64,000 nucleotides of DNA, from contig JAJFFQ010000048.1 of the NCBI GenBank assembly GCA_021776565.1, forward strand, positions 1-64,000, written 5' to 3'. The notes beneath the pieces were generated by a model that worked only from the letters and a program-made list of their open reading frames with translations, did not search any database and was not told the DNA's origin. Shown here piece by piece: positions 39,434 through 49,593 of the stretch (position 1 is its first letter; each line of letters starts with the position of its first letter). The stretch is from Robiginitomaculum sp. GTDB lineage: Bacteria; Pseudomonadota; Alphaproteobacteria; Caulobacterales; Maricaulaceae. A program made the translations under genes and the position numbers.

Positions 39434-42178
39434 TCAAGGCAGTTTTGCCGTCAGGCGGAGATAGTAGAAACCACCATTTATACCCATTGGCGATGTAAGC
39501 GGATACTTGGCACCCACAATAGCATTGGCAAATGGGTTTTTATCCGGGAAGTTGTTGAGGATATTATTGGCCCCAACAGCAATCTGGTATTGCCCATCCA
39601 TGAACTTAAGTGCCAGTTGAGCATCAAAAGTCACCTCTGCACCACCTTCAATCGGGAAGGCCAGATTACTATCCAGGTGATCTTCAAAGAAGCTCCCATA
39701 ATAGTTGGCACGCAACAGACCTGACCAATTGTCCTCTTCATGGTTCAGGGTGATATTACCCCTCCATGCCGGAAGATTGTCTTCCAGTTGACGAAGACGA
39801 CCGGCACTAACATTACCCGTGCGGATAACTTTGGTCTGGTTGTAGTTTGCTGCACCGGTAATGCTGGTTGAGCCTCTACCCATATCCAGCGGTACGTTGA
39901 CGATAAAATCAAGACCTTCGGTACGGGTATCAAAGTCATTGTTGAAGAACCCGAATGAGGTCAGGTCTTCAGAACCGGCAAAGTCACCGGCGCTTAATAC
40001 ACCCGCTGCATCAAGAGCATTCAACAATTGTGACGTGCTGTCATTGGCACCAACGGTAACTCCGTTATTGGCCGCCACAGTCCGTAGAGCTGCAACAAAA
40101 TTAAAGCTGTCCGACAGGGCAATCCGGTCTGTCACCTTGATGTTGAAATAATCAACGGTGATGCTGGCCGGGCCAATTTTGAACGCCACACCAGCACTGA
40201 AGTTATCAGAGTTTTCAGGGCCAAGCGTTGGACGATCCTGTCCTTGAGACACCAGGAAATCAGCCATGAACTGACCAGCGGTGCTGGAAAGTGGAATGGT
40301 ACCCTGATCTGCAAGAACCGCGCCGACAAAAACCGTAGACACATTGGTTACATTAGCCTGACCAGCTGTTGGTGCGTGGAAACCGGTACTGAACGTTGAA
40401 CGCACGGTGAAATTATCCGTGAGCTTGTAGAGACCACCAATTTTGAAGTTGGTAGTACCGCCAAAGGAATCAAAGTTCTCATAACGAACCGCAGCTTGCA
40501 TAATCAAGCTATCAGTAACGTCAGCTTCAGCATCCAGATAAAAGGCCGTGTTAGACTGTCTGCTGGTACCGGCGCTAGAGGCAATAAAGCCGCCAAACCC
40601 GTTGGAACTGGACGAGAAACCCTGACCGTTCGGGAATGCCAGAGATGGTGCAGAAAGTGGCCCAATTGCCGTAGACGCAGGATCACCAGCACGAATGGTA
40701 AAGCTTTCCACCCGGTACTCAAAACCCGCCGCAATATTCAGATCAGAAGCAAAGCCGGCAACCGGGATACCATAGGCCAGATCAAGGTTGATATTGTCTT
40801 CTTCCTGTGTGTATCCACCCGGGCGGAAACTTGTTGGTGTATCCGGCCCCAAAGAGGCGTTGATAGTATTCGAGATGAAGAAATTGGCGTCGTTTTTGCC
40901 GTATCTATAGCTAACATCATAGGATAGGCCGTTACCAATTTGGATGTCACCGCGCACACCAATAGCAATGCTTCGGTCGGTTAGATTGCCACCAAATTGC
41001 GGCGTAAAGCCACCCGGGAACAATTCAACAAACGAGAAACAATTGGCATCCGCTGTCACAAGTCCCAAAACGGTAGGATCAGGTAAAAGGCCACCACCAG
41101 CGGTAAGCGGGATACCAGCAGGGCATGCGTTAGCATCCAGACCGGCAAGGTTGCCTACACGAACCGAAGGAACACCATTTGGATCAGGTGCACCAGTTAT
41201 CGGATCCACCAATGGCCCGGCAAACACACCGCCTCGATTGGTCGGATTACGGAAGAAGAAACCGCCTTCGGTGCGCCGCTGTGCATAATTGCCAAAGGCA
41301 TACAGTTCACCATTTTCGCTAAACTGTACCGCAGTGTTTACGAAAACCTTGATGTCATCATCAATGCGAGGTTGACCCCATGGCTGCACAACGTCTGTCG
41401 GGAATAACTGAAATGCATTCGCGACAGCAGTATTACCCGCAGCAATCAGGGCCGCAGCATCATCACGCTGAACCGATTGATCCGTTGGATCCTGCTCGGA
41501 ATATTCTGCAGTAATGTTGAAAAACCCGGTGTCACCCAACGGCAAACCGACATTACCTGCAACAGAATATGTGTCGCCGCCATTATCATAATTGGAGCCA
41601 ACTCTAGCTTCAAATGTAGCACCTTCAGCATCGTCTTTGAGGATAAAGTGAAGCACACCGGCAATGGCGTCTGAGCCATATTGCGATGCCGCACCGTCAC
41701 GCAGGACTTCAAGACGTTTGATCGCGAGCGCAGGAATGGTCGAAACATCAGGGCCTTGGGCACCGTCAGAAATACCACCACCAAGGAAGGCAATGACCGC
41801 TGCACGGTGCAGACGTTTACCATTGACCAGCACAAGGGTTTCATCCGGTGACAGACCACGCAGGTTTGCCGGGCGGATCAATGTAGCCGCATCAGAGATC
41901 GGTTGCTGGTTAACGTTATAGGAGGGCACAGCAAGACGAAGCAGATCCGTCATGTCAGTTGCACCCTGATTTATAAATTCGTCCCCGGTAATCACATCAA
42001 CCGGTGCCGGGCTATCGGCGGCCGATCGGGCTGTTCGCCGCGTGCCTGTAACAATGATTTTTTCTTCGGTTACGGTCTCCTCCTGCGCATAGGTAGCCGT
42101 AGTGCCAATGGCACTGAGCATCAGCACAGAAGTCCCCATCATCAGTATTTTCTTGTTCATTGGTCTCCCCAATATCAA
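39434..42178 (-). CDS. TonB-dependent receptor
   Basis: Plug motif EEKIIVTGTRRTARSAADSPAPVDVITGDEF, VLVNGKRLHRAAVI, long beta-rich barrel. Confidence 0.95.
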   Translation of the reverse strand: MILGRPMNKKILMMGTSVLMLSAIGTTATYAQEETVTEEKIIVTGTRRTARSAADSPAPVDVITGDEFINQGATDMTDLLRLAVPSYNVNQQPISDAATLIRPANLRGLSPDETLVLVNGKRLHRAAVIAFLGGGISDGAQGPDVSTIPALAIKRLEVLRDGAASQYGSDAIAGVLHFILKDDAEGATFEARVGSNYDNGGDTYSVAGNVGLPLGDTGFFNITAEYSEQDPTDQSVQRDDAAALIAAGNTAVANAFQLFPTDVVQPWGQPRIDDDIKVFVNTAVQFSENGELYAFGNYAQRRTEGGFFFRNPTNRGGVFAGPLVDPITGAPDPNGVPSVRVGNLAGLDANACPAGIPLTAGGGLLPDPTVLGLVTADANCFSFVELFPGGFTPQFGGNLTDRSIAIGVRGDIQIGNGLSYDVSYRYGKNDANFFISNTINASLGPDTPTSFRPGGYTQEEDNINLDLAYGIPVAGFASDLNIAAGFEYRVESFTIRAGDPASTAIGPLSAPSLAFPNGQGFSSSSNGFGGFIASSAGTSRQSNTAFYLDAEADVTDSLIMQAAVRYENFDSFGGTTNFKIGGLYKLTDNFTVRSTFSTGFHAPTAGQANVTNVSTVFVGAVLADQGTIPLSSTAGQFMADFLVSQGQDRPTLGPENSDNFSAGVAFKIGPASITVDYFNIKVTDRIALSDSFNFVAALRTVAANNGVTVGANDSTSQLLNALDAAGVLSAGDFAGSEDLTSFGFFNNDFDTRTEGLDFIVNVPLDMGRGSTSITGAANYNQTKVIRTGNVSAGRLRQLEDNLPAWRGNITLNHEEDNWSGLLRANYYGSFFEDHLDSNLAFPIEGGAEVTFDAQLALKFMDGQYQIAVGANNILNNFPDKNPFANAIVGAKYPLTSPMGINGGFYYLRLTAKLP

Positions 42179-42506
42179 TTGGATAATTCAAATTGCCGTC
42201 AAAATTAACGATTTTGGATGTTTGAGCAAACGCACACAAATGGCAACGCATCCACGCATCACATTTCAATTAAACGCCAAAAAACCGATAAAATGTGATG
42301 TTTTTTGGAAGATTGTGCTAAATTGGTCGCACTTTATTGACCATCAAGCGAGTCTTCACCTTTTCGTGAAGCCAAATTGTTAGCCGGTCACTTGCTGGCA
42401 AGAGTGCTTGTTCCACGGCCTTGCATTGCCTATGGTGCGGCCCGACTGCGCAGGGCCTATGGCCTCGCCGATCAGCATCATTAACGCGCCTGGCTATTCA
42501 TTGAAA

Positions 42507-43481
42507 ATGTCTGACCCTACCCGAACCTATCTGGATTTTGAACGCCCGATTGCCGAGCTTGAGAGCAAGATCGAGGAACTGGAAAAGCTGGACGAAGCAC
42601 AAACTGGTGTAAGTACTGCCGAAGAAGTGGAAAAACTGCGCGCTAAAGCCGCCATACTCCTCAAAAATACCTATGCTGACCTGAACGCCTGGCAGAAGAC
42701 GCAAGTGGCGCGCCACCCGGCACGGCCACAATTCAAGCATTTTCGTGAAACCCTGATCGAGGACTTTACAGAATTACGTGGTGATCGCTGCTTTGGCGAA
42801 GACCGGGCGTTGATCGGTGGACTTGGACGATTTCGGGGGCGTCGGGTGATGGTTATTGGTCATGAAAAAGGTCATGACACAGAAACAAGGCTGGAACATA
42901 ATTTTGGCATGGCCCGGCCCGAAGGCTATCGCAAGGCTGTTCGCCTGATGGATATAGCCGATCGGTTTGCTCTGCCGGTGTTAAGCTTTATCGATACCGC
43001 AGGTGCCTATCCCGGGGTTGGCGCAGAGGAACGCGGTCAGGCCGAAGCCATTGCCCGCTCAACCCAGAAATGCCTGTCTTTGAACGTACCGATGATTGCC
43101 CTCATCACAGGAGAAGGCGGTTCTGGTGGTGCGGTAGCCATCGCCGCCGCAAACAGCGTTTTCATGATGGAGCACGCCATTTATTCGGTGATTTCACCAG
43201 AAGGCTGCGCGTCTATTCTGTGGCGCGATTCGGCGCGGGCCAAGGATGCCGCAACGGCCATGAAAATCACCGCGCAAGACCTGTTGCGCCTGCACATTAT
43301 TGATGGCATTGCCGATGAGCCTGTTGGCGGCGCTCACCGCCATCATCCTACGGCCATTACCGCAGCAGCAGACCTTATCGCAGCCGCATTAAATGAATTT
43401 GATGCCATGACTGCAAAGAAAATAAAGGCCCAGCGCAAAGCGCGCTTTTTAACCATTGGCCGGTCATTGCTGGAAAGCTGA
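42507..43481 (+). CDS. accA: Acetyl-CoA carboxylase carboxyltransferase subunit alpha
   Basis: YLDFERPIAELESKIEEL, ITGEGGSGGAVAIAAANSV, SPEGCASILWRD. Start MSDPTR at 42507. Confidence 0.97.
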   Translation: MSDPTRTYLDFERPIAELESKIEELEKLDEAQTGVSTAEEVEKLRAKAAILLKNTYADLNAWQKTQVARHPARPQFKHFRETLIEDFTELRGDRCFGEDRALIGGLGRFRGRRVMVIGHEKGHDTETRLEHNFGMARPEGYRKAVRLMDIADRFALPVLSFIDTAGAYPGVGAEERGQAEAIARSTQKCLSLNVPMIALITGEGGSGGAVAIAAANSVFMMEHAIYSVISPEGCASILWRDSARAKDAATAMKITAQDLLRLHIIDGIADEPVGGAHRHHPTAITAAADLIAAALNEFDAMTAKKIKAQRKARFLTIGRSLLES

Positions 43482-43483
43482 TC

Positions 43484-44665
43484 CTAAGACACCAGGCCGT
43501 TTTTAGGTGGAACGCCGGAACTGCCTGGAAACACACTGTTGTTCAGCGCGCTTAGGTCAACGCCCCAATGATCGCGCAAGACACCCTTGAACAGACTGCG
43601 CAAGTCATTAGCAGGAAAAACATCACGGCCTTCAAACAGATCGACCGGGGAAAGACCAGGCCAGCCGCCAACCATACGCCCGCCCTTGACCGCACCGCCC
43701 ATCAAAAACGCGGCACCGCCAACGCCGTGATCGGTGCCATTGGTACCGTTTTCTGCCAGAGTGCGGCCAAATTCTGTTGCCACAATAACGGCTGTATTAG
43801 CCCACTGGGCAGCCATTTCCTCACGCAACCCAAGAAGGGCATTGTTCAGATTGATAAGGTTGGCATTTAATACGCTGGTTTGGTCGGCATGAGTATCCCA
43901 GCCGTTAAAGGAAATCGCCGCCGCGCCGGGGCCACCTTCGGCAACCAGTATTTTCCCTGCTGCACGGGCCGATTGTTCAAAGCCAACGCCTAATTGATTG
44001 AGATCGCCGACCAAGGCACCAATATCCACAGCACCCTGCAAGGCAGCCTTCAACACCGGATCGGTATTATATAGCTCCAGGGTTTCTTCAACTGTTTCCG
44101 GATCGGCTTCAGGCAAGGTGGATGGTGCCCAGGTTGTAGTAATGGCCTCGCCCTTGAGTACAAGCGGAACAGTCTGACCTACGCCAACGGCACCGGGAGA
44201 AAGGTTTAGGGCAACCAAGGCCCGGTTCAGCCAGCCATCCAGTGTACCAAGGGGTGATTCTGTACCGTTTTCGAGCACATCCTGCCCATCAAAGTGCGAA
44301 CGTTCATTATAGGGCGCACTGGCAGCATGCATAAACAGCGCCTCACCCTTGTTGAACATGGCCGCCAGACCCGGCAGGGACGGATGCAACCCGAAACCGT
44401 CAATCAGAGGTATAGCTCCGCCAGGTTCGCCTGGTGGCAATATCGCTATATTGGGCCGCTTGGCATAATAACGGTTTTCATAATAGGGCACCACCACGTT
44501 CAGGCCATCCATGGCTCCGCGCAGAATAATAACCACCAGCTTGCGCCCTTCCGGGCCAGCGGCAAAAGCCAAATTGGCACCACTGGCGCTTATTCCAGCA
44601 ATCCCGGCCGCGCCCTTGAGCACACCACGCCGGTTCAGGCATAATTTTGAGTTTGCAGTTGTCAT
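43484..44665 (-). CDS. DUF1501 domain-containing protein
   Basis: Tat-like N-terminus LNRRGVLKGAAGIAGISA; VVIILRGAMDGLNVVVPY; paired with a DUF1800 gene. Confidence 0.9.
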   Translation of the reverse strand: MTTANSKLCLNRRGVLKGAAGIAGISASGANLAFAAGPEGRKLVVIILRGAMDGLNVVVPYYENRYYAKRPNIAILPPGEPGGAIPLIDGFGLHPSLPGLAAMFNKGEALFMHAASAPYNERSHFDGQDVLENGTESPLGTLDGWLNRALVALNLSPGAVGVGQTVPLVLKGEAITTTWAPSTLPEADPETVEETLELYNTDPVLKAALQGAVDIGALVGDLNQLGVGFEQSARAAGKILVAEGGPGAAAISFNGWDTHADQTSVLNANLINLNNALLGLREEMAAQWANTAVIVATEFGRTLAENGTNGTDHGVGGAAFLMGGAVKGGRMVGGWPGLSPVDLFEGRDVFPANDLRSLFKGVLRDHWGVDLSALNNSVFPGSSGVPPKNGLVS

Positions 44666-44667
44666 GC

Positions 44668-46203
44668 CTATCTCCTTTGCAATTCGGGCGTCATCAACAT
44701 CAATGCATACCCTTGCGCCTTGGTGAATGCCCCGGAAAGAATGTCAAAAGAACTGGTGCTTAAGTGTGATCCGAAAATATCACTGGCAAAATCAGGGGGC
44801 AGAGGTACGTTCTCAATCAATCCACCGATTAATACTGCCAGATTAAGCCGGGCAGCAATAATACTGGAACTGGCCCAGCTTGCCTCATCGTCCGGCCAGC
44901 CCGCTGGTGAATCGGCAGTAAAAGGCACCTGGCCCAACAAGTTAAAAACATTGAAAACCTGATCTGTCGTCAGGCCTTGCAAATCAAAAGCCCGAAACAT
45001 GGCAAGGATAAATTCTTCGGAATTTCTAAGCTTAAGAAATTGCCCGACCCCTGATACTGGCCACATTTCAGGGGCGCTGATCAGTGCCAGACTAACCTGC
45101 AACAAATCACCATCCGTAGCGGTAAAAACCTGCGATAGCTGGTCAATCAGGCTTTGCGGCGGTGTGTCCGAATGAAAATGAAACGCCAGCTTGCGGGCAA
45201 TATGTTTGGCGGTCGAGGGGTGGCGGACAAAGTCCTGCAAGGCATCAAGCCCCTGATTTTGACCTGTATCCAGATAATCCTTGCCCATAATTGTGCGGGT
45301 GCCTGGCTCATGAAACAGAGGATCAAAGACAAACTCGCCAATTTTATCCTCATTAATTTGCGGGTTGCCAACCGTCCAGCCGGTAATGGCCTTGGCGTAT
45401 TCAATAATGTCATTTTGACTATAGCCGCCACCAACACCCAGTGTGTGCAGTTCCAGTGTTTCCCGGGCAAGGTTTTCATTCAAACCAAGGCCAAATTGCT
45501 GACCAGCCCAGGAATTGGGGCCAAACGAAGTCCAGTTATCCAGATACATCAACATTGTCTGGTGACTTTCAACCGCCACAACCATGTCAAAAAACTTGCC
45601 CGTAACATGGGGACGAATGGCCTCGCGTTCCATGGCACCTGCCGTAGCGACCACGTTCAGGCCCTTGTTGACGTCTACGGAAAAATGGTCTGTCCAGAAA
45701 CGCACCAGTCGCTCTCGAAACGAAGCTGGCGTAACGGTCGCATGAAGCGTGCGTACCGAGATATCCTGAAAAAGGGCGTTGATGATTTCCTGTTGGATGT
45801 CCTGGGAGGTTTTGACAGCTTTGGGTTTACTCGCCGCAGTGGCGATAGATGAAATCATAGACTCATCCATCTTCGACAATTGCAACATTTGTTCAGAACG
45901 TTTGGTCTCTTTTGTTGACTCAAAGAACGTTGCGTAACGACTGACCGTGTTTTTCAACTGTTTCTTGTCAGTGGCAAGCGTGGTGGATGTACTGGTTTCC
46001 AGGCGAAAAGCCGCCACAAAATCATAAAACAGTTTTATACCGTCAACACTGCTTATTAAGCCAAACGTATCCAGCGTTGAGGATACATCGGTCAATTGCG
46101 CGTTTAACCAGGTCACCGGATCCGGTGCGATTGTATCAAGTTCACCAAAGCGCGCACCCAGTCCAAAACGGTGCGCGGCGGTCAAGGCATCAAGATCAGC
46201 CAT
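44668..46203 (-). CDS. DUF1800 domain-containing protein
   Basis: AAHRFGLGARFGEL, LVRFWTDHFSV, NENLARETLELHTLGV. Confidence 0.92.
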   Translation of the reverse strand: MADLDALTAAHRFGLGARFGELDTIAPDPVTWLNAQLTDVSSTLDTFGLISSVDGIKLFYDFVAAFRLETSTSTTLATDKKQLKNTVSRYATFFESTKETKRSEQMLQLSKMDESMISSIATAASKPKAVKTSQDIQQEIINALFQDISVRTLHATVTPASFRERLVRFWTDHFSVDVNKGLNVVATAGAMEREAIRPHVTGKFFDMVVAVESHQTMLMYLDNWTSFGPNSWAGQQFGLGLNENLARETLELHTLGVGGGYSQNDIIEYAKAITGWTVGNPQINEDKIGEFVFDPLFHEPGTRTIMGKDYLDTGQNQGLDALQDFVRHPSTAKHIARKLAFHFHSDTPPQSLIDQLSQVFTATDGDLLQVSLALISAPEMWPVSGVGQFLKLRNSEEFILAMFRAFDLQGLTTDQVFNVFNLLGQVPFTADSPAGWPDDEASWASSSIIAARLNLAVLIGGLIENVPLPPDFASDIFGSHLSTSSFDILSGAFTKAQGYALMLMTPELQRR

Positions 46204-46297
46204 AAAAACCCCTTAAGTTTTTCTGCACAGTATCATAGAACGCATGAATGGGCCATGAACCGTCGGGTTCATTGTTAATTATTTTTAAAACCCCTAT

Positions 46298-47308
46298 TTA
46301 TCTTTTGTGTCGCCAGGGGCGCACATCAGACCCACGGCTGAAAAACGTAATAGGTGACCAGGTGAACATGCGTAATAACGCCAGTGTCTTTATCCGCCGT
46401 GTCGCCTGAACTGCCCGGCGTTTTTCAAAGGCTGTCCCCAGCCCGGCAAGACTGTCCCACACGCCGGTAATGGTCGGACGAAACTGGCCTTTGAACATCG
46501 CCCGGACGATGAAGCCTATCAGTAACCCGGCATGAAAGGGGGCAAGACATAAAAACGGCACCAAAGGCATGTTTTTAACAAATGTCCATGTGCGATTGCG
46601 GGTGCCGTGATAAACGGCAAATGGCGATTGCGCACCAGCCACGCCCGAACCTTCATGGTAGACCACGGCCTCACGCACCTGCACGGCCCGTCCGCCCGAA
46701 AGGCGCAACCGAAAGGCCAGGTCGACATCTTCATGATAGCAAAAAAAGTCCTCATCAAAGCCGCCCGCTGCCTCAAACGCATCGCGCCGATAGGCGGCGG
46801 CGGCGGCGCACGGGCCAAACACCTCGCCGGTTTGCGGCAAGCGATCCAGAGGACGGTGCCAAAGCCCGCGCCAGGCAAAGCCGGTGGGCGCATATAGATC
46901 ACCAGCCCCATCCAGCAAATGGCGGTAATTGGCATCAATTTGCGTTGACCCGGCCATAACAATGGAAGGAGCAGACTTTGCTGCCGCAAGAAGCTGGCGT
47001 AGCCAGTCCGGCTCTGCATAGGCATCGGGGTTGAGCATGACAATCCATGGTGCATTTCCCCGCGCTACACCGATATTATTGCCTCTGGCAAAGCCGGTAT
47101 TTTCATCCAGCTTGATAACTTCAAAGCGTTCATCCAGGGGCGGCAAAGCCTCGATCGAGCCATCCTGGGACGCATTATCAATCAAAAAAGCCCGAAAGTT
47201 TTGCATGTCTTGCGCGGCCAGTGCCGCCACGCAATCGCGCAGCATGGTGCCAGCATTGTAATTGACGATGATAACATCAACTTCGGCAGTTTTGGATTTG
47301 GCGCTCAT
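46298..47308 (-). CDS. Family 2 glycosyltransferase
   Basis: VDVIIVNYNAGTMLRDCVAAL, NTGFARGNNIGVARG, EDVDLAFRLRLSG. Confidence 0.94.
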   Translation of the reverse strand: MSAKSKTAEVDVIIVNYNAGTMLRDCVAALAAQDMQNFRAFLIDNASQDGSIEALPPLDERFEVIKLDENTGFARGNNIGVARGNAPWIVMLNPDAYAEPDWLRQLLAAAKSAPSIVMAGSTQIDANYRHLLDGAGDLYAPTGFAWRGLWHRPLDRLPQTGEVFGPCAAAAAYRRDAFEAAGGFDEDFFCYHEDVDLAFRLRLSGGRAVQVREAVVYHEGSGVAGAQSPFAVYHGTRNRTWTFVKNMPLVPFLCLAPFHAGLLIGFIVRAMFKGQFRPTITGVWDSLAGLGTAFEKRRAVQATRRIKTLALLRMFTWSPITFFSRGSDVRPWRHKR

Positions 47309-47386
47309 GGCTGTTTAGTTGCATGAGCAAACCTATCCGACAAGCTGAACATTGTCAGCAAAGCACCAAACCTGTATAATTGCAGC

Positions 47387-47791
47387 ATGGTTTTTCGCAT
47401 TATCATAGTGATAATAAGTATTTTAGGTGCCCCGTTTTTTGCATCTGCGCATGGTGGTGGACTGAACGCCCAAGGCTGTCACAACAATCGGAAGACGGGC
47501 GGTTATCATTGCCACCGCGCACCAAGGGTATCTTCAGTTCCTGTGCAAAAATACCGTGGATCAACATTAGCCAGGCCCTCTGTAACAAAAATCAAAACCA
47601 CTCAAAACCTGTTACGCCTTATGGCGTATGACGTTGGCAAAGCAGATGGGGTATTGGGTAAACAAACAAATTTAGCCATTAGAACCTTTGAACTAGACAG
47701 GAACTTACCATCTAGAGGACGCGTCACCGATACCCTTATTGAAGAACTTTCCAATGCCTTGGCAGAAGGTTTTCAACGCCCGGCCAGCTAG
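47387..47791 (+). CDS. Secreted YHYH-like and peptidoglycan-binding-like protein
   Basis: Signal peptide; HGGGLNAQGCHNNRKTGGYHCHR; C-terminal LLRLMAYDVGKADGVLGKQTNLAIRTFEL. Confidence 0.8.
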   Translation: MVFRIIIVIISILGAPFFASAHGGGLNAQGCHNNRKTGGYHCHRAPRVSSVPVQKYRGSTLARPSVTKIKTTQNLLRLMAYDVGKADGVLGKQTNLAIRTFELDRNLPSRGRVTDTLIEELSNALAEGFQRPAS

Positions 47792-47805
47792 AGTCAGGCC
47801 TCATC

Positions 47806-47885
47806 AATATCCAGCCGACCACCGCATACACCCCGGCCACCCGGAAGATATTACGGCGGCGTAGTTCGGTGAGTAGATTGGTCAT
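47806..47885 (-). pseudogene. Truncated N-terminus of a TPR/adenylate-cyclase-type protein
   Basis: MTNLLTELRRRNIFRVAGVYAVVGWILM is a common N-terminus of long proteins; it breaks into unrelated sequence at once. Confidence 0.6.
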
Positions 47886-48066
47886 AAATGGCGTCCCGTC
47901 CCGGTGCGTCTTTGCGCGCACCATCATTTACCGCATGACATGGCTGGTCGGCAAGCCAAGAAGCGCCCAAGATGGGAATGACCAAGACTAAACAATATGA
48001 TGTCATTGCCGGGCTAGTCCCAGCAATCCAGTTTTAGTGATTTTACCCCATTTTGATCTATTCTGG

Positions 48067-48089
48067 ATTACCCGAACCAGTCGGGTAAT
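48067..48089. repeat. Intergenic hairpin ATTACCCGA-ACCAG-TCGGGTAAT followed by GACA
   Basis: Perfect 9-bp arms. Confidence 0.7.
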
Positions 48090-48104
48090 GACACGGTGAT
48101 GGTC

Positions 48105-48418
48105 GTAACCATTTCCAGGACAATTTGCCCTCGTTTTCCCTCCCCCGTTAACGGGGGAGGTGGGCGCGGATGCGCTCGGAGGGGGTGATAACAGGTCATC
48201 TTATTGATCGTTCTGGCTTTTGGATACGTCTGCCCCCTCCGCCCCTTTGGGGCACCTCCCCCGCTCCTTCGACAAGCTCAGGATGAGGGCAGGGGAGGAA
48301 AACAAAAATGATGGCTAAACCGGACAATAGTGGACTGGTTCGTGCAATGACACTGGAAGAGAAATATTTCAAAGGTTTAGAAATTCAGATTTCCCGTAAC
48401 CATTTCTAAGACAATTTG
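48105..48418. repeat. Repeat-rich segment flanked by 23-bp direct repeats (48105-48127 / 48396-48418)
   Basis: GTAACCATTTCCAGGACAATTTG versus GTAACCATTTCTAAGACAATTTG (21/23). Internal inverted CTCCCCCG/CGGGGGAG blocks and CTTCGACAAGCTCAGGATGAGG. Confidence 0.75.
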
Positions 48419-48456
48419 TGTGATCCTCTCTTTTGGGTGAAAAGAGTGGGGGAAAC

Positions 48457-49593
48457 ATGCTCGCCATAAAATTAATCTTTGCGGGGCTGGTGCTCATACT
48501 TGCCGCTTTTATTTTACGTCGTCCACCGCAAAACAAGACCGGGCGAATAAGCGCGTTTGTACGCGGTTTTGGTGCCTTTAGCCTGGGGTTAGTCATAACC
48601 GCCACCGCCATAGGGTTTGGTGCCAATAAAACCGGCATTGTGCGCGATGGGCCATACGCGCAAATTGCTGCCCATGCCTTGCAAACCATCGAAAATGATC
48701 CCGCGCCCTACATTCTTTTTGTCGGCGCCAGTTATTCGCGCAACGCCATTGATGACAAAGCCCTGACCCGGCGCTTGCGGGCCAGAGGGTATAACCAGCG
48801 CGTAATCACCTTTGCGCTTGAGGGGGCCAGCTTGCAAGAACGCGATCTGCGCCTTCGCCAGTTTTTGCGCACCGCACCAAGAGTGCCTGATACAGTGTTT
48901 TTGGAAATTTCCGAGCGATTTGACCGCAATCCGGCTTACGGCTTTGAAATTGCCAAATTTTCCGAACGGGTGATCGGCCAGTATAACCTGCGCGGCACGA
49001 TGTGGACACTACGCGGCTTTATGGGCACCGCGCCACACGAAATGGTATCCTTGGCTAAAAACGCCGTGCTTTTAGGCCTTCATGTGCCGCTGAACTGGTT
49101 TAATGTAGGGTTTTTTAACGAAGCAACGCAGTTGAACCATGCCCCGAAAATGGCCTCCTACGATCCGCAAACAGAACCACGCAGGGAAGTTAGCGCCGAT
49201 GACCGAAGCACCGGCCTTACCCTTGCTAAAACCTCCCTCCCTGAAGTGTTTGCCTGGGGTGAAACATTTCGGGCCGGGCAGCGCCGTATGCTGCGCAAGG
49301 CCGGAATACGCAACATTGCCTATTATTTCCCACCGGTGATTGATGCAAGCGAGCGCGCCTATATTCAGGCTGTTTGTCATCGTTTGACTGAAACCCTCTG
49401 CATCGCCCCGGTGGATACGGCAATGCTGGCTGCTCTGGATGCGCCTGTATGGTTTGACGAGGAACATTTGCTGGCCCCCGGTGCTGCGCTTTACGGGCAA
49501 TGGCTAGCGGGCCAAATGATGTCATCCGGGGTTTTGGGCAAACCAGGCACAAAACTGGCCCTTTTGTCTTTGGATGAGCGGTCTGTACCATGA
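48457..49593 (+). CDS. SGNH-hydrolase-like membrane-anchored protein, MBOAT partner
   Basis: N-terminal TM; LFVGASYSRNAID; FDEEHLLAPGAALYGQWLA; overlaps the MBOAT gene. Confidence 0.65.
   Translation: MLAIKLIFAGLVLILAAFILRRPPQNKTGRISAFVRGFGAFSLGLVITATAIGFGANKTGIVRDGPYAQIAAHALQTIENDPAPYILFVGASYSRNAIDDKALTRRLRARGYNQRVITFALEGASLQERDLRLRQFLRTAPRVPDTVFLEISERFDRNPAYGFEIAKFSERVIGQYNLRGTMWTLRGFMGTAPHEMVSLAKNAVLLGLHVPLNWFNVGFFNEATQLNHAPKMASYDPQTEPRREVSADDRSTGLTLAKTSLPEVFAWGETFRAGQRRMLRKAGIRNIAYYFPPVIDASERAYIQAVCHRLTETLCIAPVDTAMLAALDAPVWFDEEHLLAPGAALYGQWLAGQMMSSGVLGKPGTKLALLSLDERSVP

Noticed and set aside
43484-46203. DUF1501/DUF1800 pair as an unknown system
   Set aside because: A widespread known gene pair; nothing unusual in this copy.
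48308-48409. 33-codon ORF MMAKPDNSGLVRAMTLEEKYFKGLEIQISRNHF
   Set aside because: Very short and runs into the 3' direct repeat; could be a gene scrap but unsupported.
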